Positions 12,424-23,944 of a stretch of 64,000 nucleotides of DNA are shown in pieces. The stretch lies in contig OZ020258.1 of assembly GCA_963971285.1 (NCBI GenBank), positions 620,001-684,000 of the forward strand, read 5' to 3'. The notes beneath the pieces are model-generated. The model was not told the DNA's origin and did no database searches. It worked only from the letters and a program-made list of their open reading frames with translations. Position 1 is the stretch's first letter; each line of letters starts with the position of its first letter. The stretch is from Astropecten irregularis (Eukaryota; Echinodermata; Asteroidea; Paxillosida; Astropectinidae). The position numbers and the translations under genes are program-made.

Positions 12424-13550
12424 TTGAGACCGATTTCGTCTGACCGGAAATTTAAGTGGTCCTCAAACTCTGGCTCTATTTTCTAAACGCCAACCGTTTT
12501 ACCTCACCGGGGTCCCAGGTAACACGATTCATCGAGGTAATAACTTCCCTTCTCCCGCGGTCATAAGATTTCTGACAAGTTTTACAGAAAAATCCATTTT
12601 TTTTGCTTTTTATGTCTAAACGTGAGTAATTTGTTTTCTGTTTGGGGCACAATTTTGCAGACAGCGTAGTTCTTTATGATGCGATGAGAAGGGACGTATG
12701 CTGGGCGTAGTACGTGATGTGCGTTCCTTCTTCCACACGTGCTGTCCTGAGCAGAGACAACATTATAATATTATCTTGTGAATCTTATAAAACGTCTATT
12801 TGTCGTTTTGTCGCATTCTATGATTTTAAGGTCCCCGTTTGTTTGTTTGTTATAAAAGATTGATGAGCGTACACTTACCATTATACACTTGTCATTATAC
12901 CGAAGATGCCAGGACGTTGAGTGTGTTCAAGTCAAATTGAAAAATTCCATCCAAATTTTCCGCATGAACCAAGCTTACGATGCAGCAAGACGTGTGTAAC
13001 TTCAAGTGTAACCGCACCAATTAATTTTTGTTCCCTTTTTTTCGAAATGTTTCACCCTTTTCCTGCGTAAACATAAAATTATAATTTTAATGAGTATATA
13101 ACAATGAACAAATTGATTTACAAAAATAAATTGATGATCGATTAATTTATCTTTAATTAGAAATAAAAAATAATATGAAAGTGTTTTTGTTAATGTCGTT
13201 TGCTTCTTTTTAATATGACATTTTTCAAGTTTTATACCAAAACATTGCCATTATTCACTCTTACAAACTTTAGTTCTCGCCTGATGTCTTTTCATATTCG
13301 ACGAACTGAATTTAACAGCTCAAGCAATTGATCTAATAATGGATCTATTCTTTTAAAACAGTCCGCGTCTTAAGCCCCACAGAGGCTCACTTGTGCACGT
13401 ACATACCATCAGATTGGTAAGATAATCCCAGGTTTATGAAGAAACGTTGTCTCATTTTTACCCAAATACAAGGCCATTTAGCACGGTCTCTGTATGAACA
13501 TTGAAATCACATGAACTATAGGAGACAGAAACTCATATGAAACCACGATC

Positions 13551-13604
13551 GTTTCCATAGCAACCGATGTATATTGCACTGGTGACGTCATGCTAATGAC
13601 GTAA
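13551..13604 (+). promoter_or_regulatory. X-box plus two CRE-like sites
   Basis: GTTTCCATAGCAAC at 13551-13564 fits the RFX X-box. TGACGTCA at 13583-13590 is a perfect cAMP-response element, and TGACGTAA at 13597-13604 is a one-base variant. All three lie within 54 bp. X-box followed by CRE is an arrangement known from RFX/CREB co-bound promoters. The AT-rich DNA that follows contains several TAAT and ATGAATATT motifs up to about 13850. I see no adjacent gene to assign. Confidence 0.4.
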
Positions 13605-14024
13605 TCGGTATGCATATAATTTATACCAACCCTATAGTAGTAATCAGGAGAAGATCTCTCGCTGATGTAAATAATGCATTGGCGTAATTGCTGAGATGTC
13701 TTAGTGTGGCAATAGATGAATGATGCTGCCTGATCATTAATACACTGTCAGGACCAGTGAATGTTTATTATACAATCTTCATGAATATTTCAGTAGCAAT
13801 TATCATCAGTGAGTAATGATCATTTGCTGGTTAATGTAAATCATATTAAACAAGTCAGTCACACACATCTAAGCCTCGTGCTAGACACGACCAACATTTA
13901 TTCTGATGTTTTGGCTAACTACCAGCCATGTTGCAATTAGAGACGCAACGCTTCGCTCATAAAAAACAGCATTGAAAAAATTGTGTTTGCAGAATGGAAA
14001 GTTAAATTCTTATAAGTTACCGTT

Positions 14025-14175
14025 CTTGTCTTCTTGTCATTTGGCCTTCGATAAAGGTCCTGCTATAGAATCGAAACGCGTCAGGCCCTCCTAACTCCAA
14101 GCATTGTATAAGTTTCAGGTCATTATTTTGTCTGATAGCAGTTTGCAGCAGTTTATGACTTATTGAAGTTGTACT
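14025..14175 (+). repeat. family J hairpin repeat
   Basis: Contains CTTCGATAAAGGTCCTGC, a mismatched partner arm (GAATC) and GAAACGCGTCAGGCCCTCC, then TAACTCCAAGC. The tail runs through AGGTCATTATTTTG, CTGATAGCAGTTTGCAG and a TTATTGA end. The same order occurs at 41140 and, on the minus strand, at 21408 and 8655. The stem arms GGTCC/GAATC have lost some pairing compared with the copy at 41140. Likely a fragment of a Penelope-type or similar retroelement end. Confidence 0.7.
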
Positions 14176-15741
14176 AAGCATAGCGCAATGCAGAGAATCA
14201 TACAAGGATTAACGTGATCATATCAGGTATAACGAGTAATGACATACATCCTATGTGGAATTCAAATATGTAATACAGACTCCCTAAAGTCTACATTAAC
14301 TTCTTCCACCTATATTAAATCTAATTTCCGTTGTACAAACGTGTCGAATAATTCCCAAACTCTACATTCACCATACAAATCTGACAGAAATTCGCGACTA
14401 TAGAAAACATAGAAATTCCAAACTCAATTATTCGCAGTCGTAGAATATCTAAATAGGCCTATAGCCAATATAGCCAACTAACCTTTTCTTGATACTTTAA
14501 TTGCACAGGATTGGAGAGCAGAAATACCTAGCGTTAGTAATTACTAGATCGTCCGATACGATAACATTGAACGTCTTAGATTTATGATTATACTCTACCA
14601 CGGAATTCACAAATTCGTCTGTAAACATTCAAAAATGGATTCCATGTACTTGTATTTCAATTCGTAACCTATAATTAAAGTAAGCTGAATTATCGGATAA
14701 ATTAAAGTCAGTAACATCTTGGGAATCTTGCTGAATTGAACCCGACCATAAATTACTAATGTACCGAATATCATACCCTTATTGGGTGTCTAAATGTACG
14801 CCAGGAATGATGAAATATATAGCCTCAAAAACTCATTTCCTCTCAAACATCTTGGAGGCCTACACTTCTTGATTTCCCTATAGTGTCTTTTATTACAAAC
14901 GAGTGAAGAGCTTTCCTTGTTTCAAAATGGTGCTTCTCGACCTCGTCCTCTGATTATTATTTTTTAGAGTGATGCTTAATGTTATTAAGTTTTTCTTCTT
15001 TGAAATCAAGTTGTAATACATTCATTTCGATATAAACCTAAGCACGGTGCAGCCAGTCCCGACATTGTGTCGCCACACCGCCAATCTCTGATGACATTTT
15101 AACCGAACAGCATTGCTTGATGGACCGTAATCTAAATTCGTGTCACGGTAAATTAAAGCGAGAAATTATCTGAAATATCTGGGGTTGTCTCTTTCAAATC
15201 TTTACAAACCACGGCGTCTTGTCTCGCTCAAATATTGCTTAATTAGAAATGCGGGCAGAATCTGACACATGACAAAAAGAAAGGAAAGGAGGGTATAACC
15301 GGTAGAATGATGGTATAGGAATACAGACATGACCGTCGCCAATCTCTGATGAAGACACAGAAATTAGCATCTAGGTATTCTACTTGCTGGAAAGAAGATA
15401 GCAATCATAAAGAAGGTGCATGGCAATCAGAGGATGACATAGAATCCATTCAAGCGATACTACACTGCAAAGGTGAACTAGTGTTCACGATTAAACATAA
15501 CCAGAAAGAAAACGACAACGAATACGAAGCAAAAACCAAAAGGCACTCGTACGTACCGTTCAACATATCATTTTCTTTAGATATTTTGGGAGATATTTTC
15601 ATTTCTCTTTTGTTATGAAAATCTCATTTTTGACACAATATTTGCTAAAAGATAAGCATAAGTATTGACAGTTGATTCCAAATAATTCTGGCTCAATTGT
15701 AATTTGACTGGAGGCATCGTGTGTTTTTGTTAAATAAGACT
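14176..15741. other. 1.6 kb unassigned stretch
   Basis: AT-rich, with TAGGCCTAT-type motifs near 14455. A plus frame at 15349-15618 (89 codons) is hydrophilic and Lys/Glu/Asn-rich in its first two thirds, but no family is recognised. No gene called. Confidence 0.35.
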
Positions 15742-15966
15742 TGAAGCTAGCTATGCATGGTGGTACGGTAGTACTAAAATAAGGTAGGTTTGCGGTGACA
15801 ACGTGAGAGTGTGTGGTTCTGAGAAGAACCGTAGGTATTATCTCGACGTTCCGAACAGTGTGCTCTGTTCGTCTTCAGAAGGAACGTCGAGAGATAATAC
15901 CACCGGTTCTTATCAAAACCACACTCTCACAGAAGAGTACATGGTGTCAACGCAAACCCACCTTTT
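15742..15966 (-). repeat. family G foldback with ribozyme-like centre
   Basis: Two family G copies are joined head to head. The left arm (15782-15852) and right arm (15879-15966) are inverted copies sharing GGTTTGCG, GAGAGTGTG, AAGAACCG, GGTATTATCTC and GACGTTCC. The right arm keeps a 15-base stretch, ACCATGTACTCTTCT, that the left arm has lost. The centre, on the minus strand, has CTGAAGA, a perfect 6-bp stem GAACAG/CTGTTC with loop AGCACA, then GGAAC and GTC, a hammerhead-like layout with altered core bases. The open frame across this stretch is a by-product. Confidence 0.75.
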
Positions 15967-16447
15967 GAGTTGTTTTTCTGTATATTTTTCAGTACGTTGT
16001 ATAATGCAGATGGATATCGGTCTGATGTTATTTCACGTGACGTTTTTTACTCCCAGGTATATACCCATAACGCAGTTATCCAGTGTCATGAAAAAAAATA
16101 TCCTAATTGTATCAAATCAAACCAGGCAGATATTTGTCAGTTTCTATTCCAATCGATGCTTTGGCTTGCAACAAGACATCCTCTCTTTGATGCTTCTAGC
16201 ATGGATTGAATTATCTAACACCATAGAGAGATGCTGTTAACCTCCTTTCAAATATTATTGCTGTACTATCCAGGAAGATGTAGGATGGCAAGTCATAGCT
16301 GGTTGGTATTATTGCTAGTCTCTTTCTCACACGGCCACTGGGGGATTTTATCGATCAAAACAGCGGAGCGGTGACACTTGCATTTCCCAGAATGCAAGTT
16401 GAATCCAGACCGGTCCTTTGACAACTGAGAGCCGCTGAGCGAGACAT
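15967..16447. other. unassigned stretch
   Basis: Short overlapping open frames run to 16240 out of the foldback. Nothing recognised. Confidence 0.3.
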
Positions 16448-16688
16448 GGGGCCAATTTCATAAAACTGTTAAGCACAAAAATTTGCTAAGCATGACATTT
16501 CTGTCTAAATAAAAACAGGGTTAACAACCAAATTTCCACATGTTGTGTATCATGTGTGATTGTTCTTTGGCTGTTGTTCGCTGACCATGAATATCAAATG
16601 GAATTTTTAATGTTGGTTTGTTTTATTGGGCGAGACATTTTTGTGCTAAGCAAATTTTTGTGCTTAACAGTTTTATGAAATTGGCCCC
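16448..16688. mobile_element. family A TIR element, complete copy
   Basis: A 241-bp element with near-perfect inverted ends of about 45 bp. The left end reads GGGGCCAATTTCATAAAACT, then GTTAAGCACAAAAATTTGCT. The right end is the inverse, with TGCTAAGCAAATTTTTGTGC, CTTAACAGT and ATGAAATTGGCCCC. The interior, with GGCTGTTGTTCGCTGACC, matches the copy at 47394 and differs from the copies at 41661 and 54607, so two subfamilies exist. Not coding; MITE-like. Confidence 0.88.
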
Positions 16689-16943
16689 TGATTTGCTGGG
16701 TTGTATAGAAAAACCTTTTTAAGATGAAGAGGGAAATGGATATTGAAAATATCCCCTTCAATTGTCATGACAAAATGCGCCTTTTCATTTTGTTTATTTT
16801 CTCATGTTTTCAGTGAAACCAGATGAAATCAATGCACACGATTTATAATATTCTAAACAGGGACAGTACAGAATTACATTGCACCACGGTTGAAAGAATA
16901 TCCAAACCATTTCAATTAGTTTTGTCCTCACATGCAACAGAGC

Positions 16944-17187
16944 AGGGCCAATTTCATGGAGCTGCTTAAGCACAAAACTTTCTTAAGCATGAAAAGTCTT
17001 CCTTGATCAAACAGAATTGCCAACCAAATTTCCATGTGATGTTTACTGCTTTTGACTTGTATTCGGCCACTCTTTGCTGACCCTAACATTCACAAGGAGT
17101 TTTGGCTGACATACTGATTTTATTTACCAAGGTTTTTGGTGCTTAAGCAAATTTTGGAGCTTAAGCAGCTCTATGAAAATGGCTCCA
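16944..17187. mobile_element. family A TIR element
   Basis: About 244 bp, AGGGCCAATTTCATGGAGCT to AGCTCTATGAAAATGGCTCC. Inside each end are GCTTAAGCACAAAACTTT and AAATTTTGGAGCTTAAGC. The interior includes TTGATCAAAC and TGCTTTTGACTTGTATTCGG, as in the 41661 copy. It lies 255 bp from the other-subfamily copy at 16448. Confidence 0.85.
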
Positions 17188-17361
17188 GATGCGAGCATTA
17201 CAATAATTTACCTTTACTTTTTTGTTCTTATAAGATAAATAAATGACCGTTTCTCAATAACTGTTATTTACGCTCATTTAATAAATCTTTTATAGAAAAA
17301 CCAATCCTTTTGCCAAATTCAAAGAATCCTTGAAATAAACAAATACAAAATGTGAGTTATG

Positions 17362-17384
17362 TGAACTGCATGTATTGCAGTTCA
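17362..17384. repeat. 9-bp hairpin
   Basis: TGAACTGCA and TGCAGTTCA form a perfect stem around a five-base loop (TGTAT). Outer GTTA and TAAC would extend it after small mismatches. Confidence 0.7.
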
Positions 17385-18979
17385 TGTTAGTAACATTTAT
17401 GATTATACTTTAACCGGACTTAAATATAGAGTGCTGTGCACGTAGGCCAGCTGCGACAGAAGCGAAAGGTCATTTTGGCCAAACTCTATACCACACTGAC
17501 CTTAAAGAGAAGACATGTACTCGCCAAGGGACAAACCAAACCATCCTAGCTAGCTAATTTTCCAGCAAGCTTCTACATGCCCCGTTTGCCAGCCTCGCAT
17601 GGTATTGATGAAGGTGCTACCTAAGAACAATTTGCAACTTGAATGTCAAAGCACGATTAGAAAGCAACCAATTACTGGCCCCCATGAGCCCCATCGCAGG
17701 TGTTACATATGGTCTAAGAAAGACACAACAAAGCTCTGCACTTTCCCTTGTGGAGTGAACATGTTCCAGATACCTGTTTTCCGTAAGTGGACACTTCGTT
17801 CTACTTGGCTATCCATATCCCTGTATACGAAATCTAGAGAGTTTCTAGGCTCATCGATCATGGAAGATAAATATTGGAGACCTTTAACTTTCTTAAATAT
17901 TCCATCTTAGTTTCCTATAGGAGAAGAGAAGAACCAGAAAATACCATGCATTCCCTACTCACGGCACCTGTCCGTGATTTAAGGGGTAGGCCTACAAATA
18001 GATTTTAAGGAAATGTATTACTTTGGTTTCGTTCTCTTGTGAGTTGTAAGGGCCTTCAAGTTCCCAATTTACCATATGCAGGCATCTCATGGCACAGAAG
18101 AGATATCTTCATGAATCAAAAGTTATATTTTGGTAATCATTCTAGCTTTAGAATTAAGAGTTGGTTTGGAAGATGTTTTGTTTGGTGTGCTGCACTTTCT
18201 TGGTAAAGCAAGATATTAAAAGATCTCGACGTATCCCTTTGGCACTATTCATTGGAACCCGTCATAAACAACGAATAATTGGTATTCTGTCTCATTGGTA
18301 AACGCGTACTTTACCCCGTGAATAATGACCTTTGGTCAAAGTCACTGTGCATTATGGGATGACAAACACAATATTCAAGTATTCGCACGCCTTGCCTAAG
18401 TGATCTGCAAATAGACAAAATGTCTGATTCATTTACGATTCCAAGACATTCACGATCTTTACTCGAGATCTAAAATGCAGAAAGTGCACTTTTTTGACAG
18501 AGCGAGATCTGCACAGTTGGGTGTCTGTAAACATTTCCCAACCTTCCTCGATGACTGGACTGGTCAACCGAATCAGATTGTCCCATGAGGACATCTTTAA
18601 GTCGTAATCATTTGGACGTTACCTGTCAAACAACTGCTAATCTAACCCCTATGTACTACCTCTCCGTTCCTGTTCGCTACACTTACCCTCAGACACTCAC
18701 AGTAACTCTTGGCAAGGACCATAGCTTCTCTAAACACATGAGACCCTAATGCTAACAGAAGCTTGTCGATGAGTTTTTTACGAAATTAAACAAAGCGTCG
18801 GCACCTGGACAGGAAGAGTAAACACGGACGCAAATGAATTTTTCATCGACTATCGGAATTAGTTTCAGGTCTCCGTTAGATCTTTCTGCGGAGGGGGAGG
18901 AATGGGGTGGTTCTGCAATATCCAAAGTTGCATTTTATGTTTAATACAGTCATGATCGGTAGGAATTGAACTTGATTTA

Positions 18980-19022
18980 ACGCGTGCAACGCGCGCGCGT
19001 CGGGCTTTGACGCGCGTACGCA
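18980..19022. other. CpG-dense alternating tract
   Basis: Runs such as ACGCGTGCAACGCGCGCGCG and GACGCGCGTACGC alternate purine and pyrimidine, a composition able to adopt Z-DNA, inside AT-rich surroundings. Confidence 0.6.
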
Positions 19023-19119
19023 CTGTTAAAATACTGCAGAAAAAAAGACTGTAAAAAGCACAGTATCGAAAATTACCACATGCACGTACCAGCGAAGTGA
19101 CGCCTTAAAGATGTGGCAC

Positions 19120-19440
19120 TAATGGTATGAATTATTCATTAGTCAGACTAGTAGTGGCAGGGTCCTTGGTCTATCTAGTGACAGTTAAGGTGTGAGTTAC
19201 CAGTGAGACACATCTATGATTACATCATGGCCCACCGACGCTAATAGGCAGTTAAAGTCATAATATATGCACTTCATTTAATGATTAAAACTTTTATTAC
19301 ATTAGTGAGTGGTCGAGTTGGGCTGTATGAATATTCATGAACGTTAACGCCAGGTGATTGATACACAGTAGATAACATATTAATGTGCATATTTACACCG
19401 AGTATATCTGCCAATGCAGCTGATATAGATATCATGTAAA
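19120..19440. promoter_or_regulatory. candidate enhancer-like motif cluster
   Basis: The stretch packs a T-box half site AGGTGTGA (about 19189-19196), a perfect palindrome TGAATATTCA (about 19328-19337), a TTTTATTA homeodomain/Hox-Cdx-type site, several TAAT cores and a CAGGTG E-box. It has no repeat homology in the window. Such mixes are typical of developmental enhancers, but each motif is short and chance is not excluded. Confidence 0.25.
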
Positions 19441-20126
19441 GAAATCTAGAGTAACTAAATCATTTCTAGTAATGTATCTAGGTTAAAATAACAGGGGCGT
19501 GGCTAACTGCTTATAAGGGGGTGTTTAAGGGTACAACCCTCTTGATGTGCAGACTAGATAGATGGGTGTGATTTTCTTTTATCTTTATAATTGTTCAAGT
19601 TGATGCATACATCTTAAATGAACAATATTCCATTAGAAGACACAGCCATACCTAATGCTATGGTATTACTATGTGTAGATTCGTTTACTCATTAAACTGT
19701 CAATCCATAAGGCCTCGCAAACTAAGTCATTGATACAATCTTGCTTGGAGGCCCAAATCCAGAAGAAGTCGCTCAACTTCATATATTTGTGCTACAGTAA
19801 CTATAAGGAAGAGCAGAATTGGCTTGGCTGGTGATATATGAGACGCGTTGAGTGCTCTTTTTGCCTTTGTCTATTGGTACATGAGATGGATAGTCTAATG
19901 GACATACCAAGGTGTACGTAGATTGTCAATATAATTACCTGAGTTTACTAAGGTTATCACAACACCTGTCTATATACCACTCATCCCGTCAGGCTAAAGT
20001 AAATTCACCTCAACAACTTTAAACTTGGCGTTCTTAAATTACTCTTGAAATTAGAGCTAGAATGTTTCCCGAGCAGGCTTTAGATACACTTACTCATCTG
20101 GTAAACAGTTTGGCATCTAACGTTGT

Positions 20127-20280
20127 CTGGGGCCGATTTCACGAAGCACTAAGATTGATCTTAAGTGTGAATTCATCTTAATTGCTAAGCAACATGTGAT
20201 GTCATTATACAAATCACTATGGTGATACTGAACAACTCATCTTAAGATTAATCTTAGTGCTTTGTGAAATCCAGCCCAGG
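20127..20280. mobile_element. small TIR element with GGGGCCGATTTCAC end
   Basis: A 154-bp foldback. The left end reads CTGGGGCCGATTTCACGAAG, then CACTAAGATTGATCTTAAG. The right end inverts to CTGGGCTGGATTTCACAAAG, then CACTAAGATTAATCTTAAG. The unpaired centre is about 70 bp. The outermost bases resemble families A and B although the interior is unrelated. Non-coding MITE-like element. Confidence 0.85.
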
Positions 20281-21407
20281 GAATCTAAAACCCCATTGCT
20301 TGGCGTTCAACTTTACCAATTATACATGTTTGTCGCAGCTTCATTTGCATTGATATCATTACCAATGCAATTGGATGTTGTGTATTAGACTGATGTGTAA
20401 TTTATCACGGTAATCGCATGACATTACAGAGCCCATGAACAACAAATGGGATTTTCTTACTGATATGAGAAAGCGAGTGAGGAACCTTGGTGTTAATTAT
20501 CTACTCACTGCTGCAAGGCTTGGCACGGTCTCACACTACATCCGCTCTACGTGATCTCACTATTAGTAAACGTATGATAACGAGTTAAACACCAAGGAAT
20601 ATTGCCCAAAGCCGGGCAGATCTCTTCTACCATTGACAACTACTATGATATGCCTTTACGTGCTTTATATACAAGCACCACTCAGAAATGTGTCATCAAC
20701 AAGGAGCTGTATAGCTCCAAATCGAAATGGATAGTCAACATAGCCTCAGCTTCATGACCATCTGCATTGTACTTTAGAACAAACTAACCCCAAACCAATG
20801 ATGAATTCATAAATTGATATCGTGATGAATATTTAACCATTCTGGTAAAACCATAACCAAATTCCAATAAGTAAACGCAACGTGTTTCTATACCTTTTCG
20901 TCGCATTTGATTGATTTACTTTTATTTTCTTATCTTTTACTCTGCTCTTATATGAAGTAGATCTCTAATTGGTAGAAGGATTGCAAGTTTGGGTCAAGGA
21001 CCTTTTGGCCTTATGGTGAGACGTGAGATGACTCCCTGGGGCTTATTGCAAGGGAATCGTTTGATTGCATTTTGGTTGAGCTATTTCCTGAACAAACAGC
21101 GATCCACCCAATATGGGCACGCTGCAATTACCAAAATCAATTCTAAAAGCCACATTTATTTTCTGAATCGATGCGACAACCGCAGGAGAAAAATATCCAC
21201 CGATTTTATTTCAGAAAGTAAATATTGCATCTAAGAATTGGGAAGGTGTGGAGGCGTGTATTGGGGAACCGTTTGGGGTGCATGACTGGTAGTTCTGTGT
21301 ATTTCTTATTTCAATTCAATAAGTTTGCTCAGACAAGTAAAAGAAATGGAGGTAAACAGCTTAACATTTCGTAAGCCAAAGACATAAATAACACTTCTTT
21401 CTTTTCA
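20281..21407. other. 1.1 kb unassigned stretch
   Basis: An open plus frame at 20989-21234 has no recognisable domain. Nothing else is supported. Confidence 0.35.
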
Positions 21408-21502
21408 ATACAAGCCAAAATAATGACCGAATATATAAAACGCTTGGAGTTAGGCGGACTAACGTTTCGATCCTAGCAGGATCTTTCTCGAAGGCTAAAT
21501 GT
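21408..21502 (-). repeat. family J hairpin repeat
   Basis: On the minus strand: CTTCGAGAAAGATCCTGCTA, then GGATCGAAACGTTAG, CCGCCTAACTCCAAGCG and a tail with ATTCGGTCATTATTTTGGC. Stem arms GATCC and GGATC pair perfectly around TGCTA. This is the best-paired minus-strand copy. Confidence 0.72.
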
Positions 21503-21825
21503 TTTATCTTTTGTTTCACTTTGAAATACCATTGATCGAATCCTTGCTTACTTTTCCTCCTTTCAAAATTGCGTGAATAATACAAAGTACGTTTTAATTG
21601 TAAAATTTAAGTAAACATTTGGAAGTAAGTGAGTAACAATTTTTAATAATAAAAATCAATTCCAAGAAACATAATGTATGGGTAGTGACAGCGCAGTCCA
21701 TGTATACTCGTGTGGCGCTTGGAGGCTCAATGTAGTCGCCATCTGAGGCATGTGCAATGTATAGTGTTTTGAATTTTGGCGGGATTAAGGAAAGTTCCCT
21801 GTATACAATGCCATTAGTCCTCGGG
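21503..21825. other. unassigned stretch
   Basis: No gene recognised. TTTTGGCGGGATT at 21774-21786 is an isolated E2F-like site. Confidence 0.3.
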
Positions 21826-22189
21826 TTAAAGGTACAGTACAGGATTGGTATCATACCCCATCAGAAATGTTCACAGATTTACCTATAACTTTCAGGGTAC
21901 GAGGATGGTGCTGGTAGAAACATACCGTTAAAATAATTCCGCCTGAAATGCTGTATTTATCCAGTAATTAGTAAAACAGTGACCGAAAACAGTTTTGATC
22001 TCGGGGTAAGATCAAAACCATTCTGTATGTTTTGTAAGACATTTTGATTCGTGTTTTCGTTATTTTCACGTGACTCAGATGTCTGATTGAGCTCAAATTT
22101 TCACAGGTTCATCATTTCATGTACATGTTGGATCAGACAAAGTGTGAGTGCTGTTCTGTGAACATTACAATCATGTATTATACCTTAAA
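21826..22189 (-). mobile_element. family C TIR element, complete copy
   Basis: The ends are TTAAAGGTACAG on the left and TATACCTTAAAC on the right. Read on the minus strand it gives TTGAGCTCAATCAGACATCT, ATGGTTTTGATCTTACCCC, GAGATCAAAACTGTTTTCGG and GTATGTTTCTACCAGCACCA. The second half matches family D; the first half is specific to C. The same layout, interrupted, is at 61449, and its left part is at 63873. About 364 bp, non-coding. Confidence 0.82.
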
Positions 22190-22821
22190 CAGACTCTCAA
22201 CGTTCATATTGAAGTCTGATATTGACCTTATACAGTTACATCCTGGGTGACATTGGCCCATGGGGTTATTAAATAGGACTGTAAGTCTATTCTCAGAATA
22301 AAGTTACCAACATTTTACTGTAGATAAAACTCCCATAGCTTCTCAAATATTTCCTTCAGGGACAAGCTTTTTGCCAGCCATTTGAACACCCAAGCAATAA
22401 TAGTAGGCATATCCCCGGGAAACACATATTTCTACTTTTTTCTCGAATAAATCTAAAGACATGACTTTACAAGAATGGCAAAGTTTAAGTTCACCAAGCG
22501 AGTGGCTAGATACCAGCTGGCACTTCACTATCCTGCTAGTCATAGGTCATAGGCTACTGCCGTATCCCTCTGGTACATCGCAAATAGTTTAGATGTGCAT
22601 TATCAACGGAAAAACAACAGTATGTTCAAAGGGTAGGGACGTTTTCCAGCTATAACTTCTAATGTCAATTTCAATTTTTGGGACAACATACAAAACTGCG
22701 TTACCTTGATGTAGGAAGATGAAATGAAATAGCTCTCTTTCAATTATATCAATCAACCAAATGCAAACACAAGACACCAATTCAATAAAATTAGGACAAG
22801 CTTTGTTCTCCCAGAACCTCA
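22190..22821. other. unassigned stretch
   Basis: Minus-strand frames at 22343-22543 and 22589-22855 have no recognised domain; the second overlaps a repeat. No gene called. Confidence 0.3.
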
Positions 22822-23152
22822 ATAAAGGTAATTTCATATACTTAAATTTTCTCAAAATTTCAAGAAAGATTCAGTATCAGTCATCTGTGAAAATCCCAGT
22901 TCTATATGGTGCCCACGTTTTGAGAAAACAGTGAAAAACAACCACAGTTTTTTAAAATCTTTTCCCAGGATTTTGCTCTTCCGAAGATCAAAATTGTTCT
23001 TGGTAATTGGTTTTATACTTTTATTTCAGGCAGATAAATGTTAACGTATATATTTCTACCGTCACCATCTTTATACCCTGTAAGTTATAGGTAAATCTGT
23101 GGAGATTTCTGTTTCGGTATATGCTATACCAAAGTATGATACTACCTTTAAG
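22822..23152 (+). mobile_element. family D TIR element
   Basis: Left end AATAAAGGTAATTTCATATA is decayed. Family landmarks follow: CAGTCATCTGTGAAAATC, TTTTGAGAAAACAGTGAAAA, AGATCAAAATTGTT, TTTCTACCGTCACCATCTTT and ACCCTGTAAGTTATAGGTAA. The right TIR, CCAAAGTATGATACTACCTT, is intact and followed by TAAG. Confidence 0.85.
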
Positions 23153-23944
23153 CACAAATGACTGACTGTAACATTAATAGTACTTACGCGTACGGTGCGT
23201 AGTATCACAGCCTTGAACGGTAGCAGACAAGAGCCCTCAGCAACCAGTTAATGGCAATTAGCTCAATCACGGTGATGCGGTTGAGTATTCGTAGAATTAG
23301 AGTGCCATTCTCTACAGGAAAGATGAGAATAAAAAAGACATCGGTCATCCGGTCGGTTGAGTGCTTAAGACTGTGCCGTAGCCAGTTGGCGTTTCTCGTA
23401 CGAGGCAGTCTGTGGACCCATTAGTCGTGATTTCAATCGCCGTCGAAACTGCATTCTGAACCACTGGACGATCGTACTGGCGCTAATATGAAGACGATAC
23501 CACCGGCCGTCCTGCTAGACCACGTGACCATGATTGAGAACCACCGCACGGCACTGGTGTGGAATAAATCAATGCTGTTGGGGTGTTGTCAGTTCAAGAT
23601 GCGGTGCTTGTATGACAAGCCCAGCGATGCAGCGTCATTTTGACAAGAAAAAGAACGAGTGATAGAGAGATAGGGAACTAGCTGTTTGTGGCTGTAATAC
23701 CAGGAAATATTCATATATTATACTTTCATGCAGCGCTCAGGAAGTTCACTAGAAAATCGTTTTATATGTGAATCCAGGAGGATGTTGTTGTTTATTTTTC
23801 CTGTCGGTGAGATGTCCACGAGCTGAATAACAAAACATCGTTGCTTCCTTAACAATTTATTATCTTCATGTGATATTGGTTTTATTTACCACAGTATAGC
23901 CAAAGGACAAAATCGCATCATTTTGATTTTTTTTCTTTTTTACA
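23153..23944. other. 800 bp unassigned stretch
   Basis: More GC-balanced than its neighbours (about 23200-23650), without an open frame of note. Segments resembling tRNA arms near 23360 do not fold into a tRNA by eye. Confidence 0.3.

Larger units (their letters stand above)
10763..14024. other. 3.3 kb mostly unique stretch
   Basis: No repeat family copy and no credible coding region. Short open frames (minus 10749-11015, plus 11971-12192) show no domain. The right part carries three sequence-specific promoter or enhancer motifs, listed separately (12410, 13551 and 13583-13604). Unique, moderately balanced sequence with motif clusters is what regulatory DNA looks like, but this is inference. 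Confidence 0.35.
17188..20126. other. 2.9 kb mostly unique stretch
   Basis: No repeat family copy and no recognised gene; the plus frame 17599-17910 has no domain that I know. It contains a 9-bp hairpin at 17362-17384, a CpG-dense purine-pyrimidine alternating tract at 18980-19022 and an enhancer-like motif cluster at about 19120-19440. Confidence 0.35.

Noticed and set aside
15803-16240. 145-codon open frame, the longest in the window
   Set aside because: Its first third is the family G foldback; the rest has no recognisable motif and an overlapping second frame is also open.
23340-23480. tRNA-like stretch
   Set aside because: Some arm-like words are present, but no consistent cloverleaf or B box could be drawn.
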